From NCBI RefSeq assembly GCF_000413855.1, contig NZ_ATGG01000001.1, positions 1 through 60,936 of the forward strand: 60,936 nucleotides of DNA. Direction: 5' to 3'. Under the pieces are notes generated by a model. It was not told the DNA's origin. It did not search any database and saw nothing but the letters and a program-made list of their open reading frames with translations. Position 1 is the stretch's first letter. Each line of letters starts with the position of its first letter. Of the stretch, positions 18,397 to 27,056 are shown in pieces. Made by a program: the position numbers and the translations under genes. The DNA comes from Acinetobacter gyllenbergii CIP 110306 = MTCC 11365 (GTDB lineage Bacteria; Pseudomonadota; Gammaproteobacteria; Pseudomonadales; Moraxellaceae).

Positions 18397-19518
18397 TTAG
18401 AGCGTCATTTCTGCGGTTAGTGCCAATGGGACAGGTAAAATCTGAGCCAATTGACGACATAAATCCGTTAAATCATCCGTATTATTTGGCATCAAGGTAA
18501 TATGACCCAGCTTACGACCTGTACGCTCAGACTTATTATAGAGGTGTAAATGTGCGCCATTTAGCGCCAAAACATCCTCAGAATTGGGATGTTGACCAAT
18601 AATATTGATCATCACTGTAGGACGAATGACTTCTGTAGAACCTAATGGCAAGCCTGCAACTGCACGAATATGGTTTTCAAACTGCGAGCAAATTGCACCT
18701 TCAATCGACCAATGACCCGAGTTATGTACACGACATGCCATTTCATTGGCATATAAACCTTGTTCAGTGACAAACAATTCAAGCGTCAACACACCGACAT
18801 AATTTAAGTGGTTTAACAAACGGGTAATATAGTCCTGTGCCACAGGCTGCAAATCGACACTATTCGGTGCAGGTACAATTGAATGCGACAGAATACCGTT
18901 ATGGTGGTGATTTTCGGCCAATGCCCAAGTTTTCACATCACCATTTTGACCACGTACTGCAATGATCGAAACTTCACGGCTGAATTTGACAAAACTTTCC
19001 GCGATCAAGCTTTTCGCAGGACCGAGTTCAGCCCAAGCTGTCTCGATTTGATCTTGCGTACGTAATACGAATTGGCCCTTACCATCATAACCACCTGTTA
19101 CGGTTTTTAAGACGATGGGTAAGCCTAATTCCGTCACCGCTTGTTTTAAGCTGTCCAAGCTATCCACAGCACGATACGGCGCAACTGGGATACCCAGTTC
19201 GTCAAACAAACTTTTTTCTGCCAAGCGATTTTGTGCGGTCGCCAAAGCAAGGCGAGGTGGGTACAAGGTTTTGCTTTGCGTCAACACATCTACATCTGCA
19301 ACAGGCGTATTTTCAAATTCAAGGCTAAACACATCCGCACTGGCAATAAAATCGTGCAAGCCTTGCGGGTTTTGGCTAGAAAATACAGGACCTAAAATTG
19401 CAGCAGGGCAATCCGTTTCTGCTTCAAAAAAAGTACATTGAATATTCAGTGGTAAGGCTGCTTGCGCCATCATGCGACCAAGCTGTCCACCACCAAAAAT
19501 ACCGATGGTTTTATTCAT
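18397..19518 (-). CDS. purK: 5-(carboxyamino)imidazole ribonucleotide synthase
   Basis: A 373-residue ATP-grasp enzyme of purine synthesis that carboxylates AIR to N5-CAIR with ATP and bicarbonate. It opens with the Rossmann-like IGIFGGGQLGRMMAQAA; the ATP-grasp core contains KTVTGGYDGKGQF, and the later ELFVTEQGLYANEMACRVHNSGHW motif is typical of PurK. The start at 19518 (AAGAG upstream) gives the standard N terminus; a longer frame is not supported. It follows purE by 68 bases in the same transcript. Confidence 0.97.
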   Translation of the reverse strand: MNKTIGIFGGGQLGRMMAQAALPLNIQCTFFEAETDCPAAILGPVFSSQNPQGLHDFIASADVFSLEFENTPVADVDVLTQSKTLYPPRLALATAQNRLAEKSLFDELGIPVAPYRAVDSLDSLKQAVTELGLPIVLKTVTGGYDGKGQFVLRTQDQIETAWAELGPAKSLIAESFVKFSREVSIIAVRGQNGDVKTWALAENHHHNGILSHSIVPAPNSVDLQPVAQDYITRLLNHLNYVGVLTLELFVTEQGLYANEMACRVHNSGHWSIEGAICSQFENHIRAVAGLPLGSTEVIRPTVMINIIGQHPNSEDVLALNGAHLHLYNKSERTGRKLGHITLMPNNTDDLTDLCRQLAQILPVPLALTAEMTL

Positions 19519-19586
19519 ATCTATAACTCTTTTGCTCAGACAAAGTCTTCGCCTTACATTCGGGCAAAGCGTTGCTTTGCTTATCC

Positions 19587-20102
19587 TCATTCATGACCAG
19601 GGATATTATTATTCGACACTTTTTCAGTTTGTGCGGTACGGAAGTCCGCTACATTTTTTGCAATGTCTGGGCGGGTTAAACCTAAAATCTGCGCCGCCAT
19701 AATCGCTGCATTGGTTGCGCCAGCCTGACCAATGGCCAAAGTACCGACTGCAATACCTGCTGGCATTTGTACAATCGAAAGCAATGAATCTACACCATTT
19801 AAAATTGAAGACTTTACAGGCACGCCAAGCACAGGTAAATCAGTTTTCGCTGCACACATACCCGGTAAATGTGCTGCACCGCCGGCACCTGCAATAATCA
19901 CTTGAATACCACGATCACGTGCAGTTTCCGCATATTCAAACAAACGGTCTGGGGTACGGTGTGCAGAAACAACTTCCGCTTCAAATGGGACACCAAGCTG
20001 TTTAAGCATATTGGCAGTATGTTCGAGAGTTGCCCAATCTGATTGAGAACCCATGATAATTCCAACAAGTGGTTGAGCGTCTTGTGCTGCGGCCGCATTC
20101 AT
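19587..20102 (-). CDS. purE: N5-carboxyaminoimidazole ribonucleotide mutase
   Basis: A 171-residue class I PurE that converts N5-CAIR, the PurK product, to CAIR. Typical motifs are [34 protein letters not shown] and [24 protein letters not shown] (here PAGIAVG). It is first in the purE-purK operon. About 230 bases upstream, up to the divergent gene at 20332, hold no gene. Confidence 0.97.
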   Translation of the reverse strand: MNAAAAQDAQPLVGIIMGSQSDWATLEHTANMLKQLGVPFEAEVVSAHRTPDRLFEYAETARDRGIQVIIAGAGGAAHLPGMCAAKTDLPVLGVPVKSSILNGVDSLLSIVQMPAGIAVGTLAIGQAGATNAAIMAAQILGLTRPDIAKNVADFRTAQTEKVSNNNIPGHE

Positions 20103-20331
20103 TGCTAATGTTCCAGAGACAAAAATTAAAGAAGATAAATCTCGACGAGAGCCAAGCTTTAGAGGATTCAGAACCCGATTATTATAGACTGATTTTTCAT
20201 CTCACGAAAATTTAACTGAACGACTGCAACTATATTTTTTAGGAAAAAATGAAATAAAGTGTGCTAACAATGACATAGCGCTATATTTCAATAATAATAG
20301 GGGAGCTTAAAAATCAACAAGAGCATTAATA

Positions 20332-20790
20332 ATGAAAAAACGGCTAAGCCTATTGGCAATCACACTTTTCACGGCATACAGCAATGCCGCTTTAGTGAAT
20401 TTAAATCTCGATGAGTTTCAAAAAACCTTTAAATCGTTAAATAAAGCACAGGGCTATAATGGCGAAATTAACAGTGACGCACTCACGGGTAAAGCCTATG
20501 AGAAATTCATTGTCACCGGTTCATCACATACCGATGAAAGAGAACCTGTATTGATGACAGGGTATTATATGAACCCGACTGAGCTCGGTACGCTTTATTC
20601 AATTACACAATATCGTGTGTACTGTGACGATGAGACCTATAGCTATGCCTTGTCTAATTTTGAACCCAATGGTGCATTGTCCACAACAACAATGGACAGT
20701 GACTATGGCTTTGAATATGAAAATCCTTCGGCAAGAGATCAAAAGTTTAGCAAAATTTTAAAAAATGCCTGTAAGCACCCAGCCAAATAG
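20332..20790 (+). CDS. Small exported protein of unknown function
   Basis: A 152-residue protein with a signal peptide (MKKRLSLLAITLFTAYSNA, residues 1-19). The mature part is mixed alpha/beta with two Cys (one in VYCDDET, one in NACKHP) that could form a disulphide. No family is recognised. A single-gene unit between purE and a DUF486 gene. Confidence 0.65.
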   Translation: MKKRLSLLAITLFTAYSNAALVNLNLDEFQKTFKSLNKAQGYNGEINSDALTGKAYEKFIVTGSSHTDEREPVLMTGYYMNPTELGTLYSITQYRVYCDDETYSYALSNFEPNGALSTTTMDSDYGFEYENPSARDQKFSKILKNACKHPAK

Positions 20791-20854
20791 AGCTGAATGC
20801 GTATCTCACAATGGTGAAGGGCTTCAGACCATGTTTGATCCGAGCCATTGTGAT

Positions 20855-21205
20855 TTACTGATTTCTAAAAACGAAATAGACACACCCCATTAAACACAGC
20901 ATCGCCCAGACATAATCCAGTTTGAAGGGTTGTTTAAATAGAAAAATCATAAAAGGCACAAATACCAATAAAGTCACCACTTCTTGGGTAATCTTCATTT
21001 CGCCCAGACTCCAGCCATGCTGGTTGAGCAATTTGGTGGCAGGAATCATAAAACTGTATTCCAACAGTGCAATACACCAGCTAAATAAGATGGCCTGCCA
21101 GAGCGGTGCATCATGCAAAATCTTTAGATGCCCATACCATGCCAAGGTCATAAAACAGTTAGAAATAATCAACAAACATAGCGCTAAAAGTGTCGGGCTC
21201 AACAT
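20855..21205 (-). CDS. DUF486 family membrane protein (DMT-like)
   Basis: A 116-residue protein with four transmembrane helices. The FMTLAWYGHLK, EYSFMIPATKL and WSLGEMKITQEV segments are hallmarks of DUF486, a half-size relative of the drug/metabolite transporter superfamily. It lies in the inner membrane; substrate unknown. Confidence 0.88.
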   Translation of the reverse strand: MLSPTLLALCLLIISNCFMTLAWYGHLKILHDAPLWQAILFSWCIALLEYSFMIPATKLLNQHGWSLGEMKITQEVVTLLVFVPFMIFLFKQPFKLDYVWAMLCLMGCVYFVFRNQ

Positions 21206-21427
21206 CGTGTTCTTTTATCCAAATCAGGGTTGAACAATAGGGAATAGCATGCCAGTAAAATCGTTGAAATATTAGCATCTATCCGCATCATTATAAGTAA
21301 ACAACAACAACGAATTTTGACTATCTTTTCCATGCAAGCCTTGCTATCGTTGCGTTTGATTTTTATTGATAACGACAATCATACATACGATACCGTGCTG
21401 TATGAAAAGCAGTGGAGAAGGCGCGTT

Positions 21428-22789
21428 ATGCATCTGCATATTTTGGGTATTTGTGGCACATTTATGGGGTCTTTGGCTCTACTCGCACGAGATTTAGGAC
21501 ATAAAGTCACAGGTTCAGATGCCAATGTTTATCCACCGATGTCGACTCAACTGGAAAATGCAGGTATTGAATTGATGCAGGGCTATGACCGTAGCCACTT
21601 GCAACCGCATCCTGATCTTGTCATCGTCGGCAATGCTATGAAACGTGGGATTGATGCGATTGAATACATGCTGAATGAAGGCCTGCCTTATATTTCTGGC
21701 CCACAATTCTTGGCCGATCATGTGCTCCAAGGCAAACATGTACTTGGTGTCGCGGGCACACACGGTAAAACCACCACCACCACCATGTTGGCTTGGGTGC
21801 TTGATCAAGCAGGCTTAAATCCGGGTTTCTTGATTGGCGGCGTACCACTGGGTTTCAGTGAAAGTGCACGTTTAGGTGGAGGTCAATATTTCTGTGTTGA
21901 AGCAGATGAATATGATTCTGCCTTCTTTGATAAACGTTCTAAGTTCGTTCACTATCACCCTAAAACCGCGATTCTCAACAACCTCGAATTTGATCACGCC
22001 GATATTTTTGATGATCTGGCTGCGATTCAAAAACAGTTCCATCATTTAGTGCGTACCATTCCAAGTGAAGGTCGTATTATTGCACCGATTACTGAAACCA
22101 ATATTGATGAAGTCTTGCAACAAGGTTGCTGGACCCCTGTGGTTCGCACCAGTCTTGAGCCAAATGAGCAAGCCGCATTATCTGCTGAACTAATCAGTGC
22201 CGATGGCAGTCACTTTAAAGTGCTTGAGCACGGCAAAGTGGTCGGTGAAGTGAAATGGAATATGACAGGGCAGCATAGTGTTGCCAATGCGTTGGCAACG
22301 ATTGCAGCTGCACAGCACGTCGGTGTCAGCCTTGCGCAAGCCTGTGAAGCCTTATCCAACTTCGGCGGGGTGAAACGCCGTATGGAGCTGTTAGGCACGG
22401 TGCGCGGCATCGAAGTCTATGATGACTTTGCCCATCACCCAACGGCGATTGAAACCACACTCGATGGCGCACGTAAACGGCTAGGCGAGCGTAAGTTGTG
22501 GGCGATCATTGAACCACGTTCTAACACCATGCGTATGGGTAGCCATAAAGATGGTTTAGCACATTCTGCACGTTTGGCCGATGAAGTGATTTGGTATCAA
22601 CCAGAGGGCTTGGATTGGGATTTACAACCGGTGATCTCAGCATCAGCAAACAAGGCTGAAGTCAGCCGCTCTTTAGATGAGATCATTGCCCGTGTGGTCA
22701 ATGAAGCAGGTGAGGGTGATGCGGTGGTGATCATGTCCAATGGCGGCTTTGGTGGTTTACACCAAAAGTTGATTACGGCTTTGTCGTAA
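21428..22789 (+). CDS. mpl: UDP-N-acetylmuramate:L-alanyl-gamma-D-glutamyl-meso-diaminopimelate ligase
   Basis: A 453-residue Mur-ligase-family enzyme of cell-wall recycling that joins the recovered tripeptide to UDP-MurNAc. It begins MHLHILGICGTFMGSLA (Mpl type), has the ATP loop GTHGKTTTTTMLAW, the EADEYDSAFFDKRSKFVHY segment specific to Mpl and the C-terminal DDFAHHPTAI and EPRSNTMR motifs. The start at 21428 has GGAGAAGG upstream; a longer frame starting at 21317 has an N terminus unlike the family. Confidence 0.97.
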   Translation: MHLHILGICGTFMGSLALLARDLGHKVTGSDANVYPPMSTQLENAGIELMQGYDRSHLQPHPDLVIVGNAMKRGIDAIEYMLNEGLPYISGPQFLADHVLQGKHVLGVAGTHGKTTTTTMLAWVLDQAGLNPGFLIGGVPLGFSESARLGGGQYFCVEADEYDSAFFDKRSKFVHYHPKTAILNNLEFDHADIFDDLAAIQKQFHHLVRTIPSEGRIIAPITETNIDEVLQQGCWTPVVRTSLEPNEQAALSAELISADGSHFKVLEHGKVVGEVKWNMTGQHSVANALATIAAAQHVGVSLAQACEALSNFGGVKRRMELLGTVRGIEVYDDFAHHPTAIETTLDGARKRLGERKLWAIIEPRSNTMRMGSHKDGLAHSARLADEVIWYQPEGLDWDLQPVISASANKAEVSRSLDEIIARVVNEAGEGDAVVIMSNGGFGGLHQKLITALS

Positions 22790-22870
22790 TTAACCTCAAC
22801 ACTTTCTCTAACTTATTGAAAAACTATTGTCTCAACGGAGTCTTGCAAGTTCTTATCTAATTTCTGGATC

Positions 22871-23009
22871 AGCCTGCGGCTCGCCCTACTTTTCTTTCGG
22901 GAAAAGTAGGCAAAACCATTGTCATCTGCAAAACCTGTCCTCTTCTTGCATTGATCAACATATATCGCAGAAACAGTCTCTTACTTAAACCACGCAGGTT
23001 GCAGATGAC
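22871..23009. repeat. Candidate interspersed hairpin element
   Basis: The gap between mpl and the SDR gene contains a perfect hairpin CCTACTTTTC / GAAAAGTAGG (22885-22894 with 22901-22910). A wider inverted repeat surrounds part of it: GTCATCTGCAAAACCTG (22921-22937) and CAGGTTGCAGATGAC (22995-23009). The composition is more GC-rich than nearby gaps. It looks like a palindromic repeat element rather than a gene; copy number cannot be judged from this window. Open frames here are not convincing. Confidence 0.5.
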
Positions 23010-23111
23010 GTTTCCGAGTATCACATTTCCTCGAAGTTATATTAATTCAGATCGCGACAGGCGGCATCCATGCCGAATAAACATATTTGTCCAATCCATT
23101 TTAAATGGCAA

Positions 23112-23855
23112 TCAACTCAATTTATTCACAAGCTTCAATGGCAAAATCTTCATTGCAATCCCCATTGGCAACCACGGCCACTGCGGTACATAAGCCTTCA
23201 CAGGTTCCTTCTCAATGGCTTTCACCAAAGCCTTGCTTCCTGTTATCTCACCCACCTCAAATGGTAATTTCTTGGCACCCTCATTTAATTCAGTTCGAAT
23301 ATAACCAGGGAAAATCGTTGAGACTTTAATTGGGGTATGCAGCAACTCCGCACGAATCCCTTCCGCCAAATGCGCTACAGCGGCCTTACTGGCAGCATAG
23401 GTCGATAAATGCTTCGGTAAACCACGCATCGCACTCATCGAAGAAATCACCACCAAATGGCCTTTATTTTGCGCTCTAAAGATTTCAACTGCGGCTTCAC
23501 ACTGCGCCAAGGCCGAGATAAAGTTGGTTTCCGCGGTAGCGCGGTTCACCTCAAAATGTCCTTTACCAATACGGCGACCATCGCCAACACCAGCATTCAC
23601 AATAATTCGGTCAATCGTGCCAAATTCTTGCTGAAAGGCATGGAACACCGTGAACACATCATCGTAATGGGTCACATCTAGGATTTTAATCTTGACCTGT
23701 ATCGAAAACTGCTTTTGCAGCTCTTGCTGTAAGGCTTCTAAACGCTCTAAACGTCGTGCGCAAAGCGCCAGATTATAGCCTTTAGCCGCAAATTCACGCG
23801 CCATACCTGCGCCCAAACCTGAACTTGCACCTGTAATTAAAATGGTTTTTGCCAT
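23112..23855 (-). CDS. Short-chain dehydrogenase/reductase
   Basis: A 247-residue SDR with the cofactor motif TGASSGLG (residues 8-15), NAGVGDG, catalytic Ser139 and the YxxxK pair Tyr153/Lys157. The C terminus is basic. The start at 23855 is preceded by AGGTGG; a GTG three codons upstream lies inside that site. It is the last gene of a tight four-gene operon with acyl-CoA dehydrogenase, an APH-like kinase and a histidine phosphatase, so it probably oxidises or reduces a hydroxyacyl intermediate. The exact substrate is unknown. Confidence 0.9.
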   Translation of the reverse strand: MAKTILITGASSGLGAGMAREFAAKGYNLALCARRLERLEALQQELQKQFSIQVKIKILDVTHYDDVFTVFHAFQQEFGTIDRIIVNAGVGDGRRIGKGHFEVNRATAETNFISALAQCEAAVEIFRAQNKGHLVVISSMSAMRGLPKHLSTYAASKAAVAHLAEGIRAELLHTPIKVSTIFPGYIRTELNEGAKKLPFEVGEITGSKALVKAIEKEPVKAYVPQWPWLPMGIAMKILPLKLVNKLS

Positions 23856-23872
23856 GCCTGCCACCTATTTTT

Positions 23873-24571
23873 TTAAATCCATGTTAAAAGTTCAGCATCA
23901 CGCGCTTTTAAATAATGATGCTCATTAAAACTGAGTAATTGCAAACGATCATCTGACCAACGCAGTGTGGTGATACTTGCATTGGCAATCGACCAATTCA
24001 GTGCAAAAATCTGTTTGGCATTCAGTCCCAACACCTGACCGACCGCCACAGAAATCACACCGCCAGAACTAAATACCACGGCTTGACGGGGTTGCGTGGC
24101 ATCAATGTGCTGACACAAACCGTGCAAAGCACTTTGTACACGCGATTGAAAGCCTAACCAGGTCTCATGATATTCATGGTCATACTGCTCGCCAATCCAG
24201 CGGTCGATGGCTCCATCGAAAATTTTGGCCAGATAAGCGCGAGGATTGGCCATCAAATCGACATCCTGTTTCAGCAATTCAGGTTGATTAAAACGCGGTT
24301 CGTATTGGGCAAACACATGCTGATGATCAAACTCATTCCAATCCGATTCTGTTTGTATCAGTGCATCCTGAAAACTTTGTGATAAAGCCAATTGTGCTGT
24401 TTGCTGATGACGTTGCATCGAACCTGCCACAATCAGCGGTGTTTGCTTCAGGGTCTGTTTAAAAAAATCACCGACGACCTGTGCCTGCTGTTCACCTTTG
24501 GCTGAAAGCTGATCATAACTTGCTGCACCAAAAGACGCCTGCCCATGTCGTACCAAATAAATTGTGGTCAT
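23873..24571 (-). CDS. Histidine phosphatase family protein
   Basis: A 232-residue phosphoglycerate-mutase-like phosphatase with the N-terminal LVRHGQASFG motif (Arg8, His9 as phospho-acceptor), YDQLSAKGEQQA and the later SSGGVISV. It starts four bases inside the end of the kinase gene (ATGA overlap), so the two are translationally coupled. Kinase and phosphatase in one operon suggest removal of a phosphate added by the kinase, but this is inferred. Confidence 0.9.
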   Translation of the reverse strand: MTTIYLVRHGQASFGAASYDQLSAKGEQQAQVVGDFFKQTLKQTPLIVAGSMQRHQQTAQLALSQSFQDALIQTESDWNEFDHQHVFAQYEPRFNQPELLKQDVDLMANPRAYLAKIFDGAIDRWIGEQYDHEYHETWLGFQSRVQSALHGLCQHIDATQPRQAVVFSSGGVISVAVGQVLGLNAKQIFALNWSIANASITTLRWSDDRLQLLSFNEHHYLKARDAELLTWI

Positions 24572-25689
24572 CGTTTTAAAATATCCTGTAGTTTTGCACC
24601 ATATTCAGCAATCAATGGTCGTGCCTGTGGATTGTTTTGCGCGATCAGTTTTAAAGCCCGAATATGTAAGGCATGAATCATAATCCAGAAATCTTTAAAG
24701 GCTGGATTATCGGTTTGCTGATGGTAATAACGATAATAAATCTGTTGCGCAATCACGGCCAAACGGAACAAACCAAACACTTCATAAAAAGCCCAATTGG
24801 CAGGCTGTAAACCGGTCTTTTCCAGATAGTAATCCACCACCTGTTGCCGTGTCAGCATGCCTTTTAAATTGGTCGGCTGACGGCGGCTAGATTTCATCAA
24901 GGCATCATCGTCCTCTTGAATCCAGTAGGCGAGAGCGCTGCCCAGATCCATCAAAGGATCACCGAGTGTCGCCATTTCCCAATCCAGCACGCCAATCACT
25001 TGCGTCGGTTGTTGTGGAGCTAAAATGACATTATCAAAACGCCAGTCATTATGAATCACGCAGGTTTTTGCATCAGTTGGGATATGTTCCAGCAACCACT
25101 GACGCACAAAGGCAAAATCAGGCACATTCGGTGTCAGGGCTTTGCTATAACGCGCATCCCAACCTTCAACCTGACGGCGGCAGTAGCCTTCACCTTTCCC
25201 CAATTTTTCTAGCTCTGTGCCTTGATAAGGTACTTGATGCAACTCAATCAATTTATCCAGAACATTCAGACACAGCTGCTGTACTTGCGGCTCATCCAGC
25301 TGTAATTCTTTGGGTAAATTGGCACGCGGAATAATGCCCTCGATCCGTTTCATGACATAGAAGTCGCAACCGATGACGCTGTCATCCTGACACAGCGCAA
25401 TCATTTCAGGTAGCACAGGATAAAACGGTGCCAGATGCTTCTGCATATTGTATTCACGCGCCATATCATGCGCTGATTTGGCTTTGGTGCCTTTCGGTGG
25501 GCGACGTAAGATCAGGTCGGCATTGTCATACTGCAGCCGATAGGTCCAATTCGATGCACCCCCTGAATATTGGGTCAGTTGTGCCTGTCCTTGCAGATCC
25601 ACACCTTGGTTTTTTAACCAGTTTTCAACCGCTGCAATATCCAGCTCTTCACCATGGCGAACCTGTCCACCGATATCAATCATTGTCAT
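24568..25689 (-). CDS. APH-type phosphotransferase (ACAD10/11- and LvaA-like kinase)
   Basis: A 373-residue protein of the aminoglycoside-phosphotransferase/choline-kinase fold. The Brenner motif VIHNDWRFDN (His213, Asp215, Asn220) and the metal-binding Asp236 in GVLDWEMATLGDP are intact, as are the N-terminal YSGGASNWTYRL loop and LILRRPP lysine/arginine strand. In animals this domain is fused to acyl-CoA dehydrogenase (ACAD10/ACAD11); in Pseudomonas LvaA phosphorylates 4-hydroxyacyl-CoA. Adjacent to an ACAD gene here, it is unlikely to be an antibiotic-resistance enzyme. The start at 25689 has AAGGAAAA upstream. Confidence 0.88.
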   Translation of the reverse strand: MTMIDIGGQVRHGEELDIAAVENWLKNQGVDLQGQAQLTQYSGGASNWTYRLQYDNADLILRRPPKGTKAKSAHDMAREYNMQKHLAPFYPVLPEMIALCQDDSVIGCDFYVMKRIEGIIPRANLPKELQLDEPQVQQLCLNVLDKLIELHQVPYQGTELEKLGKGEGYCRRQVEGWDARYSKALTPNVPDFAFVRQWLLEHIPTDAKTCVIHNDWRFDNVILAPQQPTQVIGVLDWEMATLGDPLMDLGSALAYWIQEDDDALMKSSRRQPTNLKGMLTRQQVVDYYLEKTGLQPANWAFYEVFGLFRLAVIAQQIYYRYYHQQTDNPAFKDFWIMIHALHIRALKLIAQNNPQARPLIAEYGAKLQDILKR

Positions 25690-25705
25690 TGTTGTATTTT
25701 CCTTA

Positions 25706-26935
25706 TCAACGAGCATAGCCACGTTTTTTCAGTTCGAGTTTGGCAATCATGCCTTTATGCACTTCATCAGGTCCATCAGCCAAACGTAAACTACGCGCTT
25801 GATTGAAAAATGCAGTCAGTGGGGTATCGCGTGAAACGCCTTCACCACCGTGAATCTGGATCGCCATATCGACCACATATTGCAAGACGCTCGGCGCCAC
25901 CACTTTAATCGCAGAGATTTCTGTCAATGCCGCCATATTGCCCTGCGTATCCATCTTATAAGCGGCGTACAGGGTCAATAAGCGCGCTTGATCGATCTGC
26001 ACCCGCGCATCTGCAACACGCTCTAAATTACCACCGAGTTTGAGAATTTCTTTACCAAAGGCTTTACGTGACATGCCTCGATCAATCATCAGCTCCAATG
26101 CTTTTTCAGCTGCGCCAATACAACGCATACAATGGTGAATCCGCCCAGGCCCTAAACGCCCTTGTGCAATTTCAAATCCTTGCCCAGCACCGCCAATAAA
26201 GTTACTCACTGGCACACGCACTTGGTCGAAATTGACTTGCCCATGTCCATGCGGGGCATCGTAATCACCAAAGACTGGCAACATCCGTTCAATCGTTACC
26301 CCTTGCGTATCGATTGGCACCAATACCATCGAATGCTGATGATGACGGTCTTTACTAGGATCTGGGGTATAGGCCATGAAAATAATCACTTTGGCATTGG
26401 GATCACCCAAACCCGATGACCACCATTTGCGTCCATTCAAGACGATCTCATCGCCCTCAATCACCGCCGTGGCTTGCATATTGGTGGCATCACTGGAGGC
26501 CACTGCAGGTTCAGTCATGCAGAATACGGAACGGATTTCGCCCGCGAGGAGAGGGTGGAGCCATTGTTGTTTTTGCTGCTCACTGCCATAGCGCCATAAC
26601 ACTTCCATATTGCCACTATCAGGCGCATTACAGTTAAAAACCGTCGGGGCGAGCAGACTGCGTCCTGTCAGTTCCGCGATATGCGCATATTCCTGTACCG
26701 ACAGACCTGCACCCAGTTCTGCATCAGGCAAGAACATGTTCCATAAGCCCGCTGCTTTGGCTTTACTTTTCAGCTGTTCCAGTTGCTCAGGCCATTGCCA
26801 TTGCGTCCAGTCGCCATCGACATTCAGATGATGGACTTCATCCCAGAAGGCTTTTTCAATCGGTTCTATTTCTTGTTGAATAAAGGCTTGCGTTCGTGCA
26901 ATAAAATCCTGTGCGCGTTCAGATAATGCAAACAT
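25706..26935 (-). CDS. Acyl-CoA dehydrogenase (ACAD10/11-like)
   Basis: A 409-residue FAD enzyme. The fold is clear: helical N domain, FAD-binding FCMTEPAVASSDATNM, and C-terminal domain with GGNLERVADARVQIDQARLL and IQIHGGEGVSRDTPLTAFFNQARSLR. It is the first gene of the operon, followed after 16 bases by the APH-like kinase. The pairing matches the fused ACAD10/11 enzymes and the lvaC-lvaA pair, which handle 4-hydroxy fatty acyl-CoA. A GAGGGA site favours the start at 26935; 26941 is possible. Confidence 0.93.
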   Translation of the reverse strand: MFALSERAQDFIARTQAFIQQEIEPIEKAFWDEVHHLNVDGDWTQWQWPEQLEQLKSKAKAAGLWNMFLPDAELGAGLSVQEYAHIAELTGRSLLAPTVFNCNAPDSGNMEVLWRYGSEQQKQQWLHPLLAGEIRSVFCMTEPAVASSDATNMQATAVIEGDEIVLNGRKWWSSGLGDPNAKVIIFMAYTPDPSKDRHHQHSMVLVPIDTQGVTIERMLPVFGDYDAPHGHGQVNFDQVRVPVSNFIGGAGQGFEIAQGRLGPGRIHHCMRCIGAAEKALELMIDRGMSRKAFGKEILKLGGNLERVADARVQIDQARLLTLYAAYKMDTQGNMAALTEISAIKVVAPSVLQYVVDMAIQIHGGEGVSRDTPLTAFFNQARSLRLADGPDEVHKGMIAKLELKKRGYAR

Positions 26936-27039
26936 CCTCATTTCCCTCAATCTAAAATATGGCGAATATTGATTCGCTGCTTTACATCACCATAAGCGAA
27001 AATTTATTATGAATGAAATGATTTTATTTTATTCAAAAC

Positions 27040-27056
27040 TATGAATCAGATTCATA
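27040..27056. promoter_or_regulatory. Palindromic operator overlapping the LysR start codon
   Basis: TATGAATC-A-GATTCATA, a perfect dyad with 8-base arms, spans the ATG of the regulator and lies in the divergent region before the acyl-CoA dehydrogenase operon. It fits a LysR autoregulatory site. Confidence 0.6.

Noticed and set aside
22951..23329. Small frames between mpl and the SDR gene and over its 3' end
   Set aside because: No ribosome-binding site and repeat-like or antisense composition.
24568..25689. APH-family gene as an aminoglycoside-resistance gene
   Set aside because: Operon with acyl-CoA dehydrogenase and overall similarity to ACAD10/11- and LvaA-type kinases point to catabolism.
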